A stretch of DNA of 64,000 nucleotides from Corallium rubrum (taxonomy: Eukaryota; Cnidaria; Anthozoa; Scleralcyonacea; Coralliidae). Location of the stretch: positions 16,873,967 to 16,937,966 of the forward strand of contig OZ035997.1 in NCBI GenBank assembly GCA_964035015.1. Direction: 5' to 3'. The position numbers were made by a program, and so were the translations under genes. Shown piece after piece: positions 10,490 through 26,505 of the stretch (positions are counted from its first letter, which is position 1; each line of letters starts with the position of its first letter). A model generated the notes under the pieces. The model was not told the origin of the DNA. It saw nothing but the letters and a program-made list of their open reading frames with translations, and did not search any database.

Positions 10490-12666
10490 CCGGTAAGACG
10501 TTCCAGGTTCTGCATGCTCTTATGAAAAAGGAGCGCTGATATGTTAGTGTTTTACATTTTCGTGGGCGTATAATGTAGGAGGTTTGCTGTCGAGGAGATT
10601 CTTGTTAATCGATTGGGTATGTGAGAAACAGGTAGTGTTTCAGGTTTGATTTTTGCAAGTCCGTTAATAGCTTTGAAAAAGAAGATCATGTCCAGGTATT
10701 CATGCCAGTAAGTGATTGGAAGTAGGTTTAGAGTTAGTAGACGTTGTTTATATGATGTCGAGGAGTAGAATGGAAGATTTAAGATAAACTTGGTTGCTCG
10801 GCGTTGGACCTGCTCAACACACCTGATAAGATCTATAGATTGTGGTGACCATACCTGTGTCGCATATCCAAGATGTGGACGTACAATCGCTAAGTACGTG
10901 GCACGACGAACAAGAGGATCTGTAGCTTTTCTTAAAGTCCGACGTACTAAGCCAAGCATTCTGTTCGCAATAGTTGCCTGGGCAATAGCATGTTTTGACC
11001 AAGTCAAATCTCTTGATATCCAAACACCAAGATCTCGTTCCGCGTCGAGCTTCTCGATCAGTTTATCATTAAGTTGGTATGGGTATTTGACTGGAACCTT
11101 TTTACGAGTGATGGATTGAGCTTTAGTTTTCTTTTTCATTGAAGTTGAGTCCAGAAGTAGATGACCATCTACCAAGCCTGTTGATATCGTCCTGTAGAAG
11201 CTCAGCATCGTGACGAGTATCGATTGTTTTGTACAATTTGGTGTCATCAGCGAAACAAGCAACATTTGAAGATAGCAACTTACTTGTTAGGTCGTTTACA
11301 TATAGAAGGAAAAGCAACGGTCCAAGTCTAGATCCTTGTGGCACTCCCGATGTTACAGGAAGAGCAGAAGACGTTGCTCCAGGTATGGTAACACGTTGCA
11401 TACGACCCATCAAGTACGAGCCAAACCAAGAGTGGAGATTGCCTTGAATGCCGATCTCTTTCAATTTCTCGAGTAGGACACTGTGACGTACTTTGTCAAA
11501 GGCTTTAGTCATGTCTAGGTAGATAATGTCCGTTTGTTTACCGTTGTCAAGTTGTTGGCCAATGTAGTCTAGAACCTGTACTAGTTGCGTCGTGCAAGAT
11601 TTTCCAGGAATAAACCCGTGTTGGTTTGGATTAATAAACTCTAGTAGATGGTCTCTAATCTTGGACAAAACACAACGTTCTAGCAGCTTGGAGATATTAG
11701 GAAGAAGAGAAATGGGTCTGTAGTTTTCTGCAGTCTTTGTCACCTTTTTTATACACCGGGACGATATTAGCGGTTTTCTTATTGCATAAGATAAAAATAC
11801 ATATCTTATGTTACAGGTATATCATACATAGTAAGCATACAATGAAAACTAGTTACAATTGGACTATAGTACAAACATATATAATATATAGGTATACAAA
11901 TATTTCAGATAGCTAGATTATAGTTAAACATTATGCGATTAATAAAACTATTCTTGAATCTCTCGGAGTTTACTTTCGAGCACAGACTAGATATATTTCC
12001 AAGGTTATAATTAGTATCCTTAACTTTAGGAAGCTGTTTATGTAGTGGATGTGTGTCTAATCTCTTTACTTATTAAATATATTCTTATCTTGTTTTTCCA
12101 ATAACATTCGAATCTTAATCGGCTGAGAAATGTATTTACGTGTAAAACAACGGTTTAAAAAACCCTGAATTGCAGATAGCGAAACTCTTCACAGAATTAA
12201 CAGAGAAAGTGGTAATATTTGTTGACATCTGTGTGATCATAGTTGATCTAGAGTTCAGACCTAATTAGAACGGGTTTGTGACAACAAAACTCGTTGAACA
12301 GAATGAGCACAGCCGATGGAAATAATAATCACACGGAATATATATGACTGAATTTAATAACACGGAAAGCAAGGAACCACGTTTAAATAAGAGCACTCCT
12401 AACACTTTACGTAATTTTGATCGGGCTACTAGCCTTCGCACATCTAGAAAGCCTGCGCAACAGTGTGTGCATATTAATATGTATAACCGCTCTGAAACTG
12501 TGTGATTGTACAGTTAGAGGTAACTCTGATTGTTAATTTGCAAGTATTAAGTTTACAAGGTCTTATCTATATATGGTCTTATATGAAGTACTCGGTGCCA
12601 TTAAGCGATTGCTGGAAAACAACAAGCCCGTTTATAAACGATGTTAATAATTTCAGTAGACAAAAC

Positions 12667-13000
12667 CACTGATCTCAAATAATTAGACTCATTATACTGG
12701 ATAGAGCATCCGGTGCTCCCTCTGAAGTCGGAATAAAGTAGCGGCGGCCATTTCAGGTGGGACCCACTTGGTTTTCATACTGCCACTTTTAAGTTCTCCC
12801 ATAGCTACAGATACATGTCACAAAAATTAGCTGGTTTTCGTTAAAAATCCGATCATTTAAAGCGAAAACCAGAGGCGAAAACTATGATTCAGCAATATTG
12901 TGGGTCCCCCCGGATATGGCCGCCGCGAGATTTTTAGCCTCACTTCGCGAAACAATAGATGCTCCATCCAGTATAATGAGTCTATTATTTGGGATCAGTG
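12667..13000. mobile_element. CACTGATC-ended DNA element, copy 1
   Basis: The inverted ends are CACTGATC(T/C)CAAATAAT and continue through ACTCATTATACTGGAT. The 8-bp duplication GACAAAAC lies at 12659-12666 and 13001-13008. No coding capacity. The copy at 19677-20302 has the same ends. The superfamily is uncertain (hAT- or P-like from the 8-bp duplication). Confidence 0.75.
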
Positions 13001-14984
13001 GACAAAACCTATATTGCTGAATTCGGCAGATTCAAGCGATGGTCTGATATATAGAATCCATGTATATGTAAATCGTACCAACCGACAATATTTGAACATG
13101 TTTTGAAACACGTTTTTCAATTCCCATTTTTTGCATTATTCGACGCTTATTACTTGCGTTCTGTAGTTGTTGGACCAAGGCAGCAAGCCGTTACTCAGTA
13201 TAAGCAATATATTTAATGTACTGTGGCGCTTGTTGCTTGTATCTATTCAGGTCAAGCTTCCGTAAATTTAATGTACTGATATAAACACAGCATGTATATT
13301 TCCATCTCCTTCGCAACTCGTCCAATTCTGTCTTCATGAACAAACCTTCTTTGTGTTTCTCTCGTATATTTTGGAGCAGTTTTGAAATAGTTTGCAGATT
13401 TGGAGGTCTTAAGTAAACATTTCACTGTGATTCGTTGATACAACACCCCCGGTTTCAAAATCGCTTCCAGCGAGGCATCTTTCCATAGGCTTTTAGTTTT
13501 TTAAAGCTGTTGATATTTCGTGCCCGATTTTGCGAGCCTTCTATTCCTTTTAAACCAGCCTTGCCTTTGACCAAAGTGTTTGTAGGTTTTCTAAAGTAAG
13601 TTGCTTATATGGTTGATCAGGATGTGCTTGACACAACCTGTCGGTGAGTTTTCGAAGTGATCGAAGACCAGCGTCGAAGACTCGAAGTCTAAGCATTCGA
13701 GACACCCAAAAAAATTTATAAAAAAAGAGAAACGGAGCCAAAACCTAGACTCGGCCTACTGCACAGGCAGCTTTATAGAGGAGCGTTCATTGTCTTCAAA
13801 GTTGGCAGACAACAGGCTTCGGAAGGGAATTTGTTAACATTAGCCAAAGAGATCGCAGCGTTCGTGGACGAACGCATATTTTTTTTCTGAATAGCGTGGC
13901 GGAAAGCGTTTCCTCAGCTCGCCTAGCTCCTCCTACTGCAGGTTACCCTACACTTGACCCGACATGTTTATTATGGAGTCGGGACTGCTGGGAGCGGAGA
14001 AAAGTCCATGGGTACGAAGTTGACTTTCGGTCAGACGTCTGCTATTGCCACTGACTTAACAAGCCTGTGTTAGAACAATTTTTATCCGAGAGACGAGAGT
14101 GAGGAAGAGTGAGGCATTTTATGTGAAACCTGTATATTTTAGAAGACTTTGAAGTCATTTGTCGAATGCTAAAATATATTACCGTAAATATTTAATTTAG
14201 TTTTTGTTTTTTCTGTGTGGTATATCCGCGTGAGATTTGAGCCAGTTTAGGTTATATCTATTTTACGACCGTTGATATACCCGCTACAAAATAAAGGACG
14301 GCGACTACCTTCAACCAATTAACATGCAGTTTGTACTTGTATCGGTACACATGATGATTAGCCTCTATTGGTTGTAAATTTGGTTGACTATACAATCAAA
14401 TCAGTAACGTCTTATACGGATTGTTGACGAAATTACATCCATGTGGAACCATATTTAAGAAATAGAACACTTTCTTTGTTTTTTTTATTATACAGTTATG
14501 GAAATAGTTTTTGATAGAGAGAAACCGTAGTGGGAACACGAACTTAGTCGCAGGGTGGGTGTTTACGTGATTTATTTCAAAACACCAGGAGTGTTTCTAT
14601 TATTAATAGGAGCACCAATAAATTCTTTTCTATTTTATTAAAGAAACATCTTGCAGAAAGCTTTGAAAAGTAGCATTTTTCTTGATGTCTTTAGACCGCA
14701 AATTATCCGTAGCTGCATGTTGGACGGTATTTTAAATCTTTCCACGTTTTCTATCCCTCTGCGTTTTATAATTGTCGTTTTCGGTTTTATAAAACAAACT
14801 TTTCATGAATGAAAAAATGTAAAAATTAATTATTGAAACAAACACTATACATATGCTTTTGCATATCTAAACATTATATTGTATTTGACTTTTTTTCAAG
14901 AACACAAACAAAACCATGAAATCTACTTTCCGCACTTTTGACAAGTGCTTTAACTGGTCACAACACTGTTATTTACAATTGTAG

Positions 14985-15311
14985 ATGGATCCCAGGATTC
15001 AGGATCAGAGGAATTTACAAGAAAAAGAATGAGGACAAGAAACATGGATAATGCAAAAATAACTGGCTGTTGCAGTGAATCCGAGAACGATGAAATACAA
15101 TTTTACCAGACAGAAACAAATAACAATAATTCTACCGTCTTGGACAATCGTCATGGCTATAATGATAGCGATGAAAATGATGATGTTGGTGATAACGATG
15201 ATAATGTTGATAACAATGATGATGATGAAGATGCCGATAGTGATGAGGATGATCATGATTATGATGACGACGCTGACAATAATGGTGATGATGATTATGA
15301 TTATAACAACA

Positions 15312-15366
<55 letters not shown>

Positions 15367-15431
15367 CGATGATCACGATGGTGACAATATTGATGATAGT
15401 GATGACGACAGTGATGATCAATACACACAAG
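14985..15431 (+). CDS. CCDC82: CCDC82-like protein, exon 2 (poly-Asp)
   Basis: The acceptor ACAATTGTAG precedes DGSQDSGSEEFTRKRMRTRN, and the exon ends at CAAG|GTTTGT; it starts and ends in phase 1, matching both neighbours. From about residue 165 it becomes almost entirely Asp and Asn, with a pure (GAT)n tract (15314-15365) giving an uninterrupted Asp run. An RKRMRTR basic patch sits before the acidic region. Acidic disordered N-terminal regions fit a nuclear protein; that is inference. The GAT tract is a likely site of length polymorphism. Confidence 0.75.
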
Positions 15432-15744
15432 GTTTGTTGGTAGTTTGTTGGTAACATTGACAATTTAAATACTTACTAAAGTACCTAGTACATGTATACA
15501 TATAGCCTGCCTAGTAGGCGTTGCATGTGGCCATTTCGAAGACTGGATGAGGGGACTGGGGAGAGGGCTTGAAAGTAACGCCTGCAGTGGAGCTCTTTAG
15601 TTTTGACAAACACCCCCAAATGAAATATGATCTCGAGCGGCCAATGTCTGAAGCTAAATTTCAAAATCCATGGCACTTAAGTTTAGTAAAACTTCACGTA
15701 AATTATATTATTTCAATAATTCTCTTTGTATAAAATACAATTAT

Positions 15745-15848
15745 GTAAGAGATAAATCCCGAGAACGAGGGATGTATGCTATATACAGCCCCGAGGACAC
15801 GTAGCGTCCGAGGGCTGTATATCGCATACATCCCAACGTTCGAGGGAT
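15745..15848. repeat. Palindromic hairpin repeat
   Basis: AATCCCGAGAACGAGGGATG with TATGCTATATACAGCCC is inverted around GACACGTAGCGTC. Related half-sites (GTATGCTATATACAG) lie at 17326-17342, just outside the adjoining long-TIR element. Confidence 0.6.
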
Positions 15849-15949
15849 TAATCTGACTTATTTCATGATTGAGGAGGTTTTCCAACAATATTCTTATAAT
15901 ATATATTCAATAATTTTCATATCTAATTAGTATTCAAGGGCTGTATGTT

Positions 15950-17311
15950 AGCAGCCGGTTTTTTAGGGGAGGAAGCGGGCGGGACTGAAATACCGTCTGC
16001 CGGGTTTGGCTAGGCTTTTTATTGCCGCCCCTTTTCAGACAGCCAATTAGGTGAGAGATGAAATATGAAACTGACCTTGACCAGACATGAATAACTGATC
16101 TGATTGACACATTACTGTATTCACATGCAATGAGTTGAGCTGGTCAGGAAAGTTTTTGTTCATTGCACTTTCCGCCCTACAGTATATGAATTGTGGTCGG
16201 AGATTTCGAAATTTCAGCTTTCGTTTCCTTTAAAATTAAAGGTTCATTTCAGAGCAGTTAACGGATACTATATATATAAATACTTTCAAGAGGTGACACA
16301 ACAACGCTGCTTCGACTGCTGCATTCGCCTTGTCATCTCACTATAAAGTACCAACAAGACTGCCAAAACAGCAGCTTTTCCTTGGAGCAACTCTTGGACA
16401 GCTATCTCTTGTTTTTTAATAGAAATTCTCGTGAGAAATTTTGGGCGCGTTTAATAAACAATAGAGTTGATGTTTGCGGTCGTCTTGAACGGTGCCAACC
16501 AGACATGGCCAGACATCTCGCAAAATTTATTATCCGCTAGATAAATTTCGGCGACACTTGTAGCTTTTTTAAGACTTTTCGCACAGATTTACTTACACGA
16601 CCAGCAAGAACATATTCATAATACCATTCTTCGTAACTTTTTTAAAGCTCTGACCTATAGTAAGCGAAATATTAGCTTTAAAGTAAACTAATTTGGGCAG
16701 TCGCTTCAGACACTAAACACATTTGAGCTTTTCGTTTACAATCTTAAATTTTTCTTACGGACCTTACTCACCTTACGTTCTTTTTACGCTTTACACTGAC
16801 TTTCACGCTTATTTGTTGGCATAGGCAGCAAGAACATAATCAAACATAATTTGCGATATTGGTTCGATATAATACTTCTCAGAGGAGACACTCACAAGAA
16901 CACTGCTACGGACACGGCCATTCGGTGCTATTAAAATCTTCTAGACATTTACTCTCGGGCCAACAAGAACAACGTGAAAATTAAACTTTTCCCGTAACCT
17001 GTTCCCCAACAAGTAATTCTTTAATCGCGATTTCTTGTTCGCATTTTGGAACTAATTCACGGTTTGAATATTGAGAAATATTCAAAATTTCAAACTGAGC
17101 CATCGAACTATTAGCCTCTGTCGAACTATGCCGTTAAACATTAACGGCTTAATTTAATTTGATTGACACTAATTCATCTTGCCTAGCCAATCATCATTTC
17201 CCGTCCGCCAGCGGACGGACATACGAAAAGCCTAGCCAAACCCGGCAGACGGTATTTCAGTCCCGCCCGCTCACCCGCCCGCCCGCTTCCTCCCCTAAAA
17301 AACCGGCTGCT
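15950..17311. mobile_element. Long-TIR non-autonomous DNA element
   Basis: AGCAGCCGGTTTTTTAGGGG through GTCTGCCGGGTTTGGCTAGG (15950-16013) is repeated in inverse at 17228-17311, where the right arm has an extra CGCCCG-rich stretch. The 1.2-kb interior has no open frame of note. No target duplication recognised. It sits in intron 2 of the CCDC82-like gene. Confidence 0.6.
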
Positions 17312-18387
17312 ACGCAGGCTAGGCTGTATGCTATATACAGTCCGCGGTACATCAAAGAAACCGATTCAATCATGAAATAAAGTACAATTAAAGATCATTA
17401 AAGGAAGTTACGACAATACCAGCAGGAAAATGTTTCTTATGTAACAAAATAAAATGAAAACTAATCATGCGTGACATTACGGTTCAATGAAGGTATACAG
17501 CACCATTGATATTTTCATATTTAGTCTTAGCCGCCTTGGCTTTTTACTGACGACAACAAATCCAATTTTATCATTGCTATGACTAAATTTGCTTGATTTT
17601 ACATCTGAGATCAGGTTTATGGAAGGTGCCAAAATTAACTACAGTATTCGGGTTAGCATAATTCGGATCTATATACTTTTCATTGGATAAGATTATACGT
17701 ACATTCAAAAATATGCTGAAACGACTTTTATTCTGGTGTTTTGGGACTTTTGTGTTACGGACTTGAAAAAAATCAATAGTTCAATAAATCGAGGAACTTT
17801 AAAATTGAATGCTTCAAAATAACAACTCCGAGAGGAGACTAAAACGAGTAAAGTCAGTGCAGTTTCGAATAAGTACCCGTCTCTTCTCCAAAATTACTTT
17901 TGAAGAACAATTTCTTGTGATACTATAGTCACAGAGTCATTGCTCAGTGGACCAATCAAAATGCATGCAGAAATATTCAAATTCACGTGCCTCTGAAATT
18001 ATACTAATTTATAATAGTAATGGCATTGTATAATAAGAAAAAACTCATAGGATGTGGTGGCCTTAAGCCTGTTTTTCTCGTAATTTTTAAAAAAATGCCA
18101 TGTGTAAGGCATCTTTTTCGGTACTATTAGTTCAATTTAATAGGGCCCGCAGTAATCGGCCTTCGCCTGTTATGGTGTTCCTACCCTTGTATTTATTCAA
18201 TCAAGGTAAAGTTAAATAAAATGAAACAAAAATCATACTAAACTAAAGGATAAGAACCTTGTTAGTCTCTAAATCCTAACTTTAGTAATAATTGTCGTAA
18301 TATTTTCTATTTTATATACTCAGCGACATACAAGAAAATGGAGAACTCTTGATCAGAAAGGCTAACAGTTGATTTTATCTTTTCTAG

Positions 18388-18989
18388 ACGAGCCGTTGAA
18401 AATGGAGTTCAACATTTTTGTACAGTTTATGCTGAGCTCTTGTATTAATCAAGAGTTTCTTGAGAGTCAAGAAAGTGATAACAGTTATTTTGGGGAGCCT
18501 AAATTAAAAGTCGAAGGCAAGCTCACAAATATGAGAGAGCTAGTTGATAGTCAAGCATGGAAAAATGAATTTCGAGAAGCCTTGGAAGCGCTTCCGAATT
18601 TACGTTTTCAAAACATACAATTCCATGACGGTTGTGACGCTTGCCAAAGGCAAGGCCGAGTGGCATCAACCAATCTAACTTTTAGTGGTCTTTATTATGA
18701 CAAAGAAACTTTTGAACATGTGGGTAATTACGAGCAACGTAAAATGTCTTTTAACGTGGGAAGATTTTGTGCAACAAGATCGAAACTCTATCACCGTATC
18801 TATCATTATAAATATAAACTTTACCAGAAGTGCAACGAATCCGTTAATCGTTTTAACGAGAGCCAAAACGAAACTGATGTTCTGGAAAAATGCCTAGATG
18901 ATGAGGAGTGGATGTTGAAACTCTATAAAGATTTTAGCAATATGATTAATAGTGCGACAAAACTTTACACGACAGATGACAAATCTTAA
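18388..18989 (+). CDS. CCDC82: CCDC82-like protein, exon 3 (DUF4211 domain, stop)
   Basis: The acceptor TTTTCTAG and phase 1 complete an Asp codon with exon 2. The 200-codon exon carries the conserved C-terminal domain, with FHDGCDACQRQGRVAS holding a CxxC pair, LTFSGLYYDKETFEHVGNYE, and NVGRFCATRSKLYHRIYHYK with a further Cys, then YKLYQKC. This layout is that of the DUF4211 domain of CCDC82 proteins: a short beta hairpin with CxxC, then FxxGxFC and a helix. The full predicted protein is 465 residues. AATAAA at 19070-19075 is a plausible poly(A) signal. The molecular function of the family is not established; a nuclear role is likely from the acidic and basic low-complexity regions. Confidence 0.8.
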
Positions 18990-19069
18990 GATAACGTAAG
19001 GTATGAGTATCTTAATTATGATATACTGAAAATACTTCAGCGAAACATTTGTGTTCTAAATTTTTCTAA

Positions 19070-19075
19070 AATAAA
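19070..19075 (+). terminator. Poly(A) signal of the CCDC82-like gene
   Basis: AATAAA 81 bp after the stop codon, in an AT-rich context. Confidence 0.5.
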
Positions 19076-19388
19076 AGTTACAAAATATTATTAGTAATTC
19101 GCTGAGTATCGTGTTTCTATAAATTAATAAAAATGTGCACTGGTATATATACATACTAAAAATGTTAAACCCGCAGTTTTTAGACTGTTTGATCGATTGG
19201 CAGGCCCACCACATCACACTGCACATAATATATCCTAATGCGCACATGCTCACTGAAAAGCTTACGTCGCTTTTTTAACAATATTATCAAACAAATTTGC
19301 AAATGAATATTTAAAGGTGTTATACATAGGTACAGTAGTACAGTATATGTGTCATATTTAGAAACAAGATTCGTCCAACATAGAAACA

Positions 19389-19439
19389 GGGCCGCCGAGA
19401 GAAATTTTTGGGTCCGGGGCAAATTATCGATTTGGGGGT
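19389..19439 (+). mobile_element. hAT-like end fragment
   Basis: CAGGGCCGCCGAGAGAAAT is the same left end as the intact copy at 38210-38686. A SINE follows at once. A possible right end, TTACGCTCCTG, lies at 20361-20371, beyond the SINE and the CACTGATC element. Confidence 0.5.
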
Positions 19440-19640
19440 TGTATCTAAACTGTTATCCCTAAAGGTCCAGTAAGGGCCCTCGTTGATCCAGTGTTACTAC
19501 AGGAGGAAACGGGAGTACCCGGGGGAAACCTGTGGTGTTTTGTAGAGTCAAACTGGAAGCACTCTTCTCACATGCGGCCAAGGTGAAATTTTCAATCAGA
19601 TAACTGCTGAGAGCAGAAATCGAATCCGGCTCGGCAACCA
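19440..19640 (-). mobile_element. tRNA-derived SINE, copy 1 (truncated)
   Basis: On the minus strand the order is TTCGATTTCTGCTCTCAGCA (degraded B box), GAAAATTTCACCTTGGCCGC, TACTCCCGTTTCCTCCTGTA and GGATAACAGTTTAGATAC. It matches the fuller copy at 62980-63255 over about 200 bp. The 5' tRNA-like head is missing. Confidence 0.65.
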
Positions 19641-19676
19641 ACACCCCTTTTTAATCGGGTGGAAAAGGGGTCACGC

Positions 19677-20302
19677 CACTGATCTCTAAATAAACTGGAT
19701 AGGCGGCAGTCGCCGCCATCTTACGTAGTGGAACATATGACGCATTGCGGCCTTAGAATTTGTTCCCAATCCCAAAGTTGATTATCATAAGCAACTCTTG
19801 ACGTCAGCACGATCAGATTATCCGGGGGAGTCGGAAAAGCCGTAAAGCAAACAACAGATGCCGGTTCGTTTAGTTTTCACTGTTTAACAACAAATACAGT
19901 CAAAAGATGGCAAGTACACAACACGATATATTGTTAAGGCATTAAGATTACTATGAAAGGTACAATTTAAGACTTGAAATTGAATTCTTCGTAGGTTTTA
20001 TAGTCTGTTTTTCAGTTTATATTATCGTGAAGTTTCTTCGTTGTCGGCACTGAAGAAAAACAACGAAATGTGAAAGGTTTTATAGCTCAGTAACAGAAAC
20101 AAATACAAGAAATTAGTGTCTTAAACCTTATTAATACTTCTTGTGTCCTTACATTCGTTTAAATTTTCTTAAAATAACTCTTTTTCAATCTACGAAAGCT
20201 ATGAACTTCAGTGGCAGTCATCTTTGGTAGTGGTCACGTCATCATATAACTGGCACGCAAAACCCAGCCCAATGGCCCATCCAGTTTATATAGAGATCAG
20301 TG
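19677..20302. mobile_element. CACTGATC-ended DNA element, copy 2
   Basis: The inverted ends CACTGATCTC and AAATAAACTGGAT are repeated at 20278-20302. The 8-bp duplication GGTCACGC (19669-19676, 20303-20310) is perfect. The interior is non-coding. It is inserted in older repeat sequence (CCTTTTTAATCG occurs on both outer sides). Confidence 0.75.
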
Positions 20303-20436
20303 GGTCACGCCCTTTTTAATCGAGCAAAAAATCTCACACCCTCCTAATCTTTATGCCCAAGTTACGCTCCTGAAAACAATGTTCGAATAAAAAAGAGTGG
20401 CTCAAAAGCTGTACAAAGATTTATGTAACATATTTA

Positions 20437-20628
20437 CAGTCATTTGCAACCAACTTTTCGCCCAAATCATTGGAAGTTCGTCCAGAAGTTCGTTCGGAAG
20501 TTCGTAGTTCGTTTTGAACTCTGCATGTGATTGGTTCCTAGCAGCTAATCAAATGCGTAGTTCAAAACGAACTGAACTTCCCAACGAACTTCCGAAGATT
20601 TGGCTGGAAAGTGGGTTGCAAATGACTG
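20437..20628. mobile_element. TA-type palindromic MITE with GAAGTTCGT interior
   Basis: Ends CAGTCATTTGCAACC are inverted and flanked by TA. The interior holds repeated GAAGTTCGT/ACGAACTTC and a central AGTTCGTTTTGAACT palindrome. Related ends or interiors occur at 34840-34930, 39269-40374 and 50265-50468. Confidence 0.7.
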
Positions 20629-20693
20629 TAACTACGCGATTCAACTCTACAGTACAGATGGCGATTTTAACGAATTATCACATAATGGTAGGA

Positions 20694-20733
20694 GAGGGGG
20701 GGAGAGAGAGAGGGAGAGAGGGAGAGAGAGAGG

Positions 20734-20817
<84 letters not shown>
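20694..20817. repeat. GA-rich microsatellite, block 1
   Basis: (GGGAGAGA)n then pure (GA)n. First of four GA-rich blocks separated by LINE copies. Confidence 0.95.
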
Positions 20818-23940
<3,123 letters not shown>

Positions 23941-23946
<6 letters not shown>

Positions 23947-25365
23947 AGTCGGAATTTCTTCAGTTGATAAACTGCTTTACAAGAAAGCCGAACTAAACTT
24001 ACAAAAGTTAAAAATTAATTATTAATTAATTAGAAGCATGATGTGAGGCCTCTTTTGAACTCATTGATGTTTTCACTACATTTTACATTTTCCGGCAAGT
24101 TGTTCCAAATTTTACATCCAGAATATGCAAAACTTTTTTTTTAAGAATTCAGTACGTGCTTGAGGTAAAACAAGACACAACTTTCTGTTTCGCAGGGAAT
24201 ATATATCATTAACGGTAGACATTTTAAAATGGTCTCGTAGATACGGAGGGGCCATGTTGTTTAACACTTTATACATCATAATTAACTTGTGCATATCTCG
24301 TGTTTCCGTAAGATTTTTCCATTGTAATTGTTGTCTTATTTCATTAGATCTGACTTCATAACCTTGACAAGTAATCACTCTTGCTGCACGGTTTTGCAGC
24401 TTTTGCAGTCTGTGGGCTGTTGTCAAAGGCATATTGTCCCACACAACATCACAATAATCGAACAATGGTTGAATTAGTGACTTGTATATTGTAATTGAAG
24501 TTTGCTGAGGAACAAAACGTCTCACTTGTCGAAGACCTGAAATTGAAGCACTTACTTTTTTTGACATATTGTTGATATGATCTAACCATGATAATCTTTC
24601 ATCTATATATACCCCTAGAGATTTGGTTACCCTAACTCGTTTTATAGGTTTACTGTCGAGATATAATAGCGGCATATCTCTTACCTTGTCAAGATTATAG
24701 TCAGACCCAACAAACATGTACTCTGTTTTAGTTACGTTTAGACTGAGTTTATTTGCTTTTAGCCATTCACTAATATTTTCGAGATCTTTGTTGGCAAGAG
24801 TTATTATTTCTCGAATAGATGTTCCAGTAGTTGTTACGTTAGTATCGTCAGCATACATTCGAGCAGTGGAATATTGCAGACAATGTGGAAGATCATTAAT
24901 ATAAATGAGAAATAATAATGGTCCAAGAATGGAACCTTGGGGAACGCCACAGTTAAGTGTGCGTTCTTTTGACAGAAAGCCGTTAACACAACATTTTTGT
25001 CTGCGATTGTGCAAATACGATTTGAACCAAGATAAAGTATTTGCATCAACTCCATAACTTTGGAGCTTACAGAGAAATATGTCATGGCTTACAGTGTCAA
25101 ATGCCTTTGCTAAATCCAAATAAACTACAGAATTAAGAAGTCCCTGATCCATGTTTTTAAGCCAATCAGTTGTTGCATCTAGAAGTGTACTCGTAGTAGA
25201 GTGAAATGGCCTAAAGCCTGATTGTTTTTCATGCAATAAACTATTTTTATTGAGATACGTATATAACTGATCGTAAACAATACGATCAAAAACTTTAGAT
25301 ACGGCACTGAGTACAGAGATAGGTCTGTAATTGTTTACGTCGTCTTTAGCTTCGCTTTTATGTAT
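23941..25365 (-). mobile_element. LINE B (CR1/L2-like) in the GA microsatellite
   Basis: One long open frame on the minus strand from [18 protein letters not shown] through YLDLAKAFDTVSHD, GVPQGSILGPLLFLIYINDL, YADDTNV, LQKLQNRAARVITCQGYEVR to the C terminus near 24112. It is open but 5'-truncated (no endonuclease, no start). The upstream frame continues into microsatellite only by chance. The 3' end TCGG...CCGA (23949-23991) is a weaker version of the LINE A hairpin, and there is no tetranucleotide tail. Confidence 0.88.
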
Positions 25366-25920
25366 TGAGAGGAGAGGGAGAGAGGGAGAGAGGGAGAGAG
25401 GGAGAGAGGGAGAGAGGGAGAGAGGGAGAGAGGGAGAGAGGGAGAGAGGGAGAGAGGGAGAGAGGGAGAGAGGGAGAGAGGGAGAGAGGGAGAGAGGGAG
25501 AGAGGGAGAGAGGGAGAGAGGGAGAGAGGGAGAGAGGGAGAGAGGGAGAGAGGGAGAGAGGGAGAGAGGGAGAGAGGGAGAGAGGGAGAGAGGGAGAGAG
25601 GGAGAGAGGGAGAGAGGGAGAGGGGAGAGAGGGAGAGAGGGAGAGAGGGAGAGAGGGAGAGAGGGAGAGAGGGAGAGAGGGAGAGAGGGGAGAGGAGGGA
25701 GGGAGGAGGGAGAGAGGGAGGGAGGGAGAGAGGGAGGGAGAGGGAGAGAGGGAGGGAGGGAGGGAGGGAGGGAGGGAGGGAGGGAGGGAGGGAGGGAGGG
25801 AGGGAGGGAGGGAGGGAGGGAGGGAGGGAGGGAGGGAGGGAGGGAGGGAGGGAGAGAGGGAGAGAGGGAGAGAGGGAGAGAGGGAGAGAGGGAGAGAGGG
25901 AGAGAGGGAGAGAGGGAGAG
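25366..25920. repeat. GA-rich microsatellite, block 3
   Basis: (GGGAGA)n, with a (GGGA)n segment at 25740-25850. Confidence 0.95.
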
Positions 25921-26353
25921 ATTGATTGATTGATTGATTGATTGATTCACTTTTATTTCAATACGGTAGTTTCATAAGTAGACACTTCTTTACATGAAAG
26001 CCGTATGACAATATGTACATATATATTAAATATTTTTACAAGTTTTATAAAATAAAAATATACAATAGATGAATATAAACAATTAAGATACACAATGACA
26101 ATTTTTCAAATCAGACAATTTGTTTTTAAAAGTAGTCAGTGATTGCGGTATTTTAAAATCGTGTGGAAGAGAATTCCACATTTGCACACCTCTATACGAG
26201 AAGCTTCCCTTAAAACATTCAGTTTGGGGAGTTCGAGTTAATGCTAAATTTATTTCACTGTCCCTAAGTTTTGACCTGTAAGAAATATAATCTGAGCACT
26301 TAACAAAAAGGTCATTTAAATAACCAGGAACTTTATTATTTAGAGCTTTATAA
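25921..26353 (-). mobile_element. LINE C (CR1/L2-like 3' end) in the GA microsatellite
   Basis: Only the C-terminal end is left: LYKALNNKVPGYLNDLFVKC, SFSYRGVQMWNSLPHDFK and the stop. The 3' end has an ATACGG...CCGTAT hairpin (25961-26006) and a (AATC)n tail (25921-25946). It is closely related to LINE A by protein and 3' UTR. The 5' cut lies exactly at GA block 4. Confidence 0.85.
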
Positions 26354-26426
26354 AGAGGGAGAGAGGGAGAGAGGGAGAGAGGGAGAGAGGGAGAGAGGGA
26401 GAGAGGGAGAGAGGGAGAGAGGGAGA

Positions 26427-26503
<77 letters not shown>
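26354..26503. repeat. GA-rich microsatellite, block 4
   Basis: (GGGAGA)n followed by (GA)n, ending at a Penelope-like terminal fragment. Confidence 0.95.

Positions 26504-26505
<2 letters not shown>

Larger units (their letters stand above)
15432..18387 (+). other. Intron 2 of the CCDC82-like gene
   Basis: A 3-kb intron with a palindromic segment at 15745-15848, a long-TIR element at 15950-17311, and otherwise AT-rich sequence without coding signal. Confidence 0.7.

Noticed and set aside
15005-15463. Poly-Ile, poly-Met and poly-His open frames around 15.3 kb
   Set aside because: They are other frames of the GAT repeat; only the Asp frame joins exons in matching phase.
25366-25950. Long Ser/Leu/Pro open frame fused to the LINE B reverse transcriptase
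   Set aside because: It is (TCTCCC)n microsatellite read in frame; all frames on both strands are open through such a repeat.
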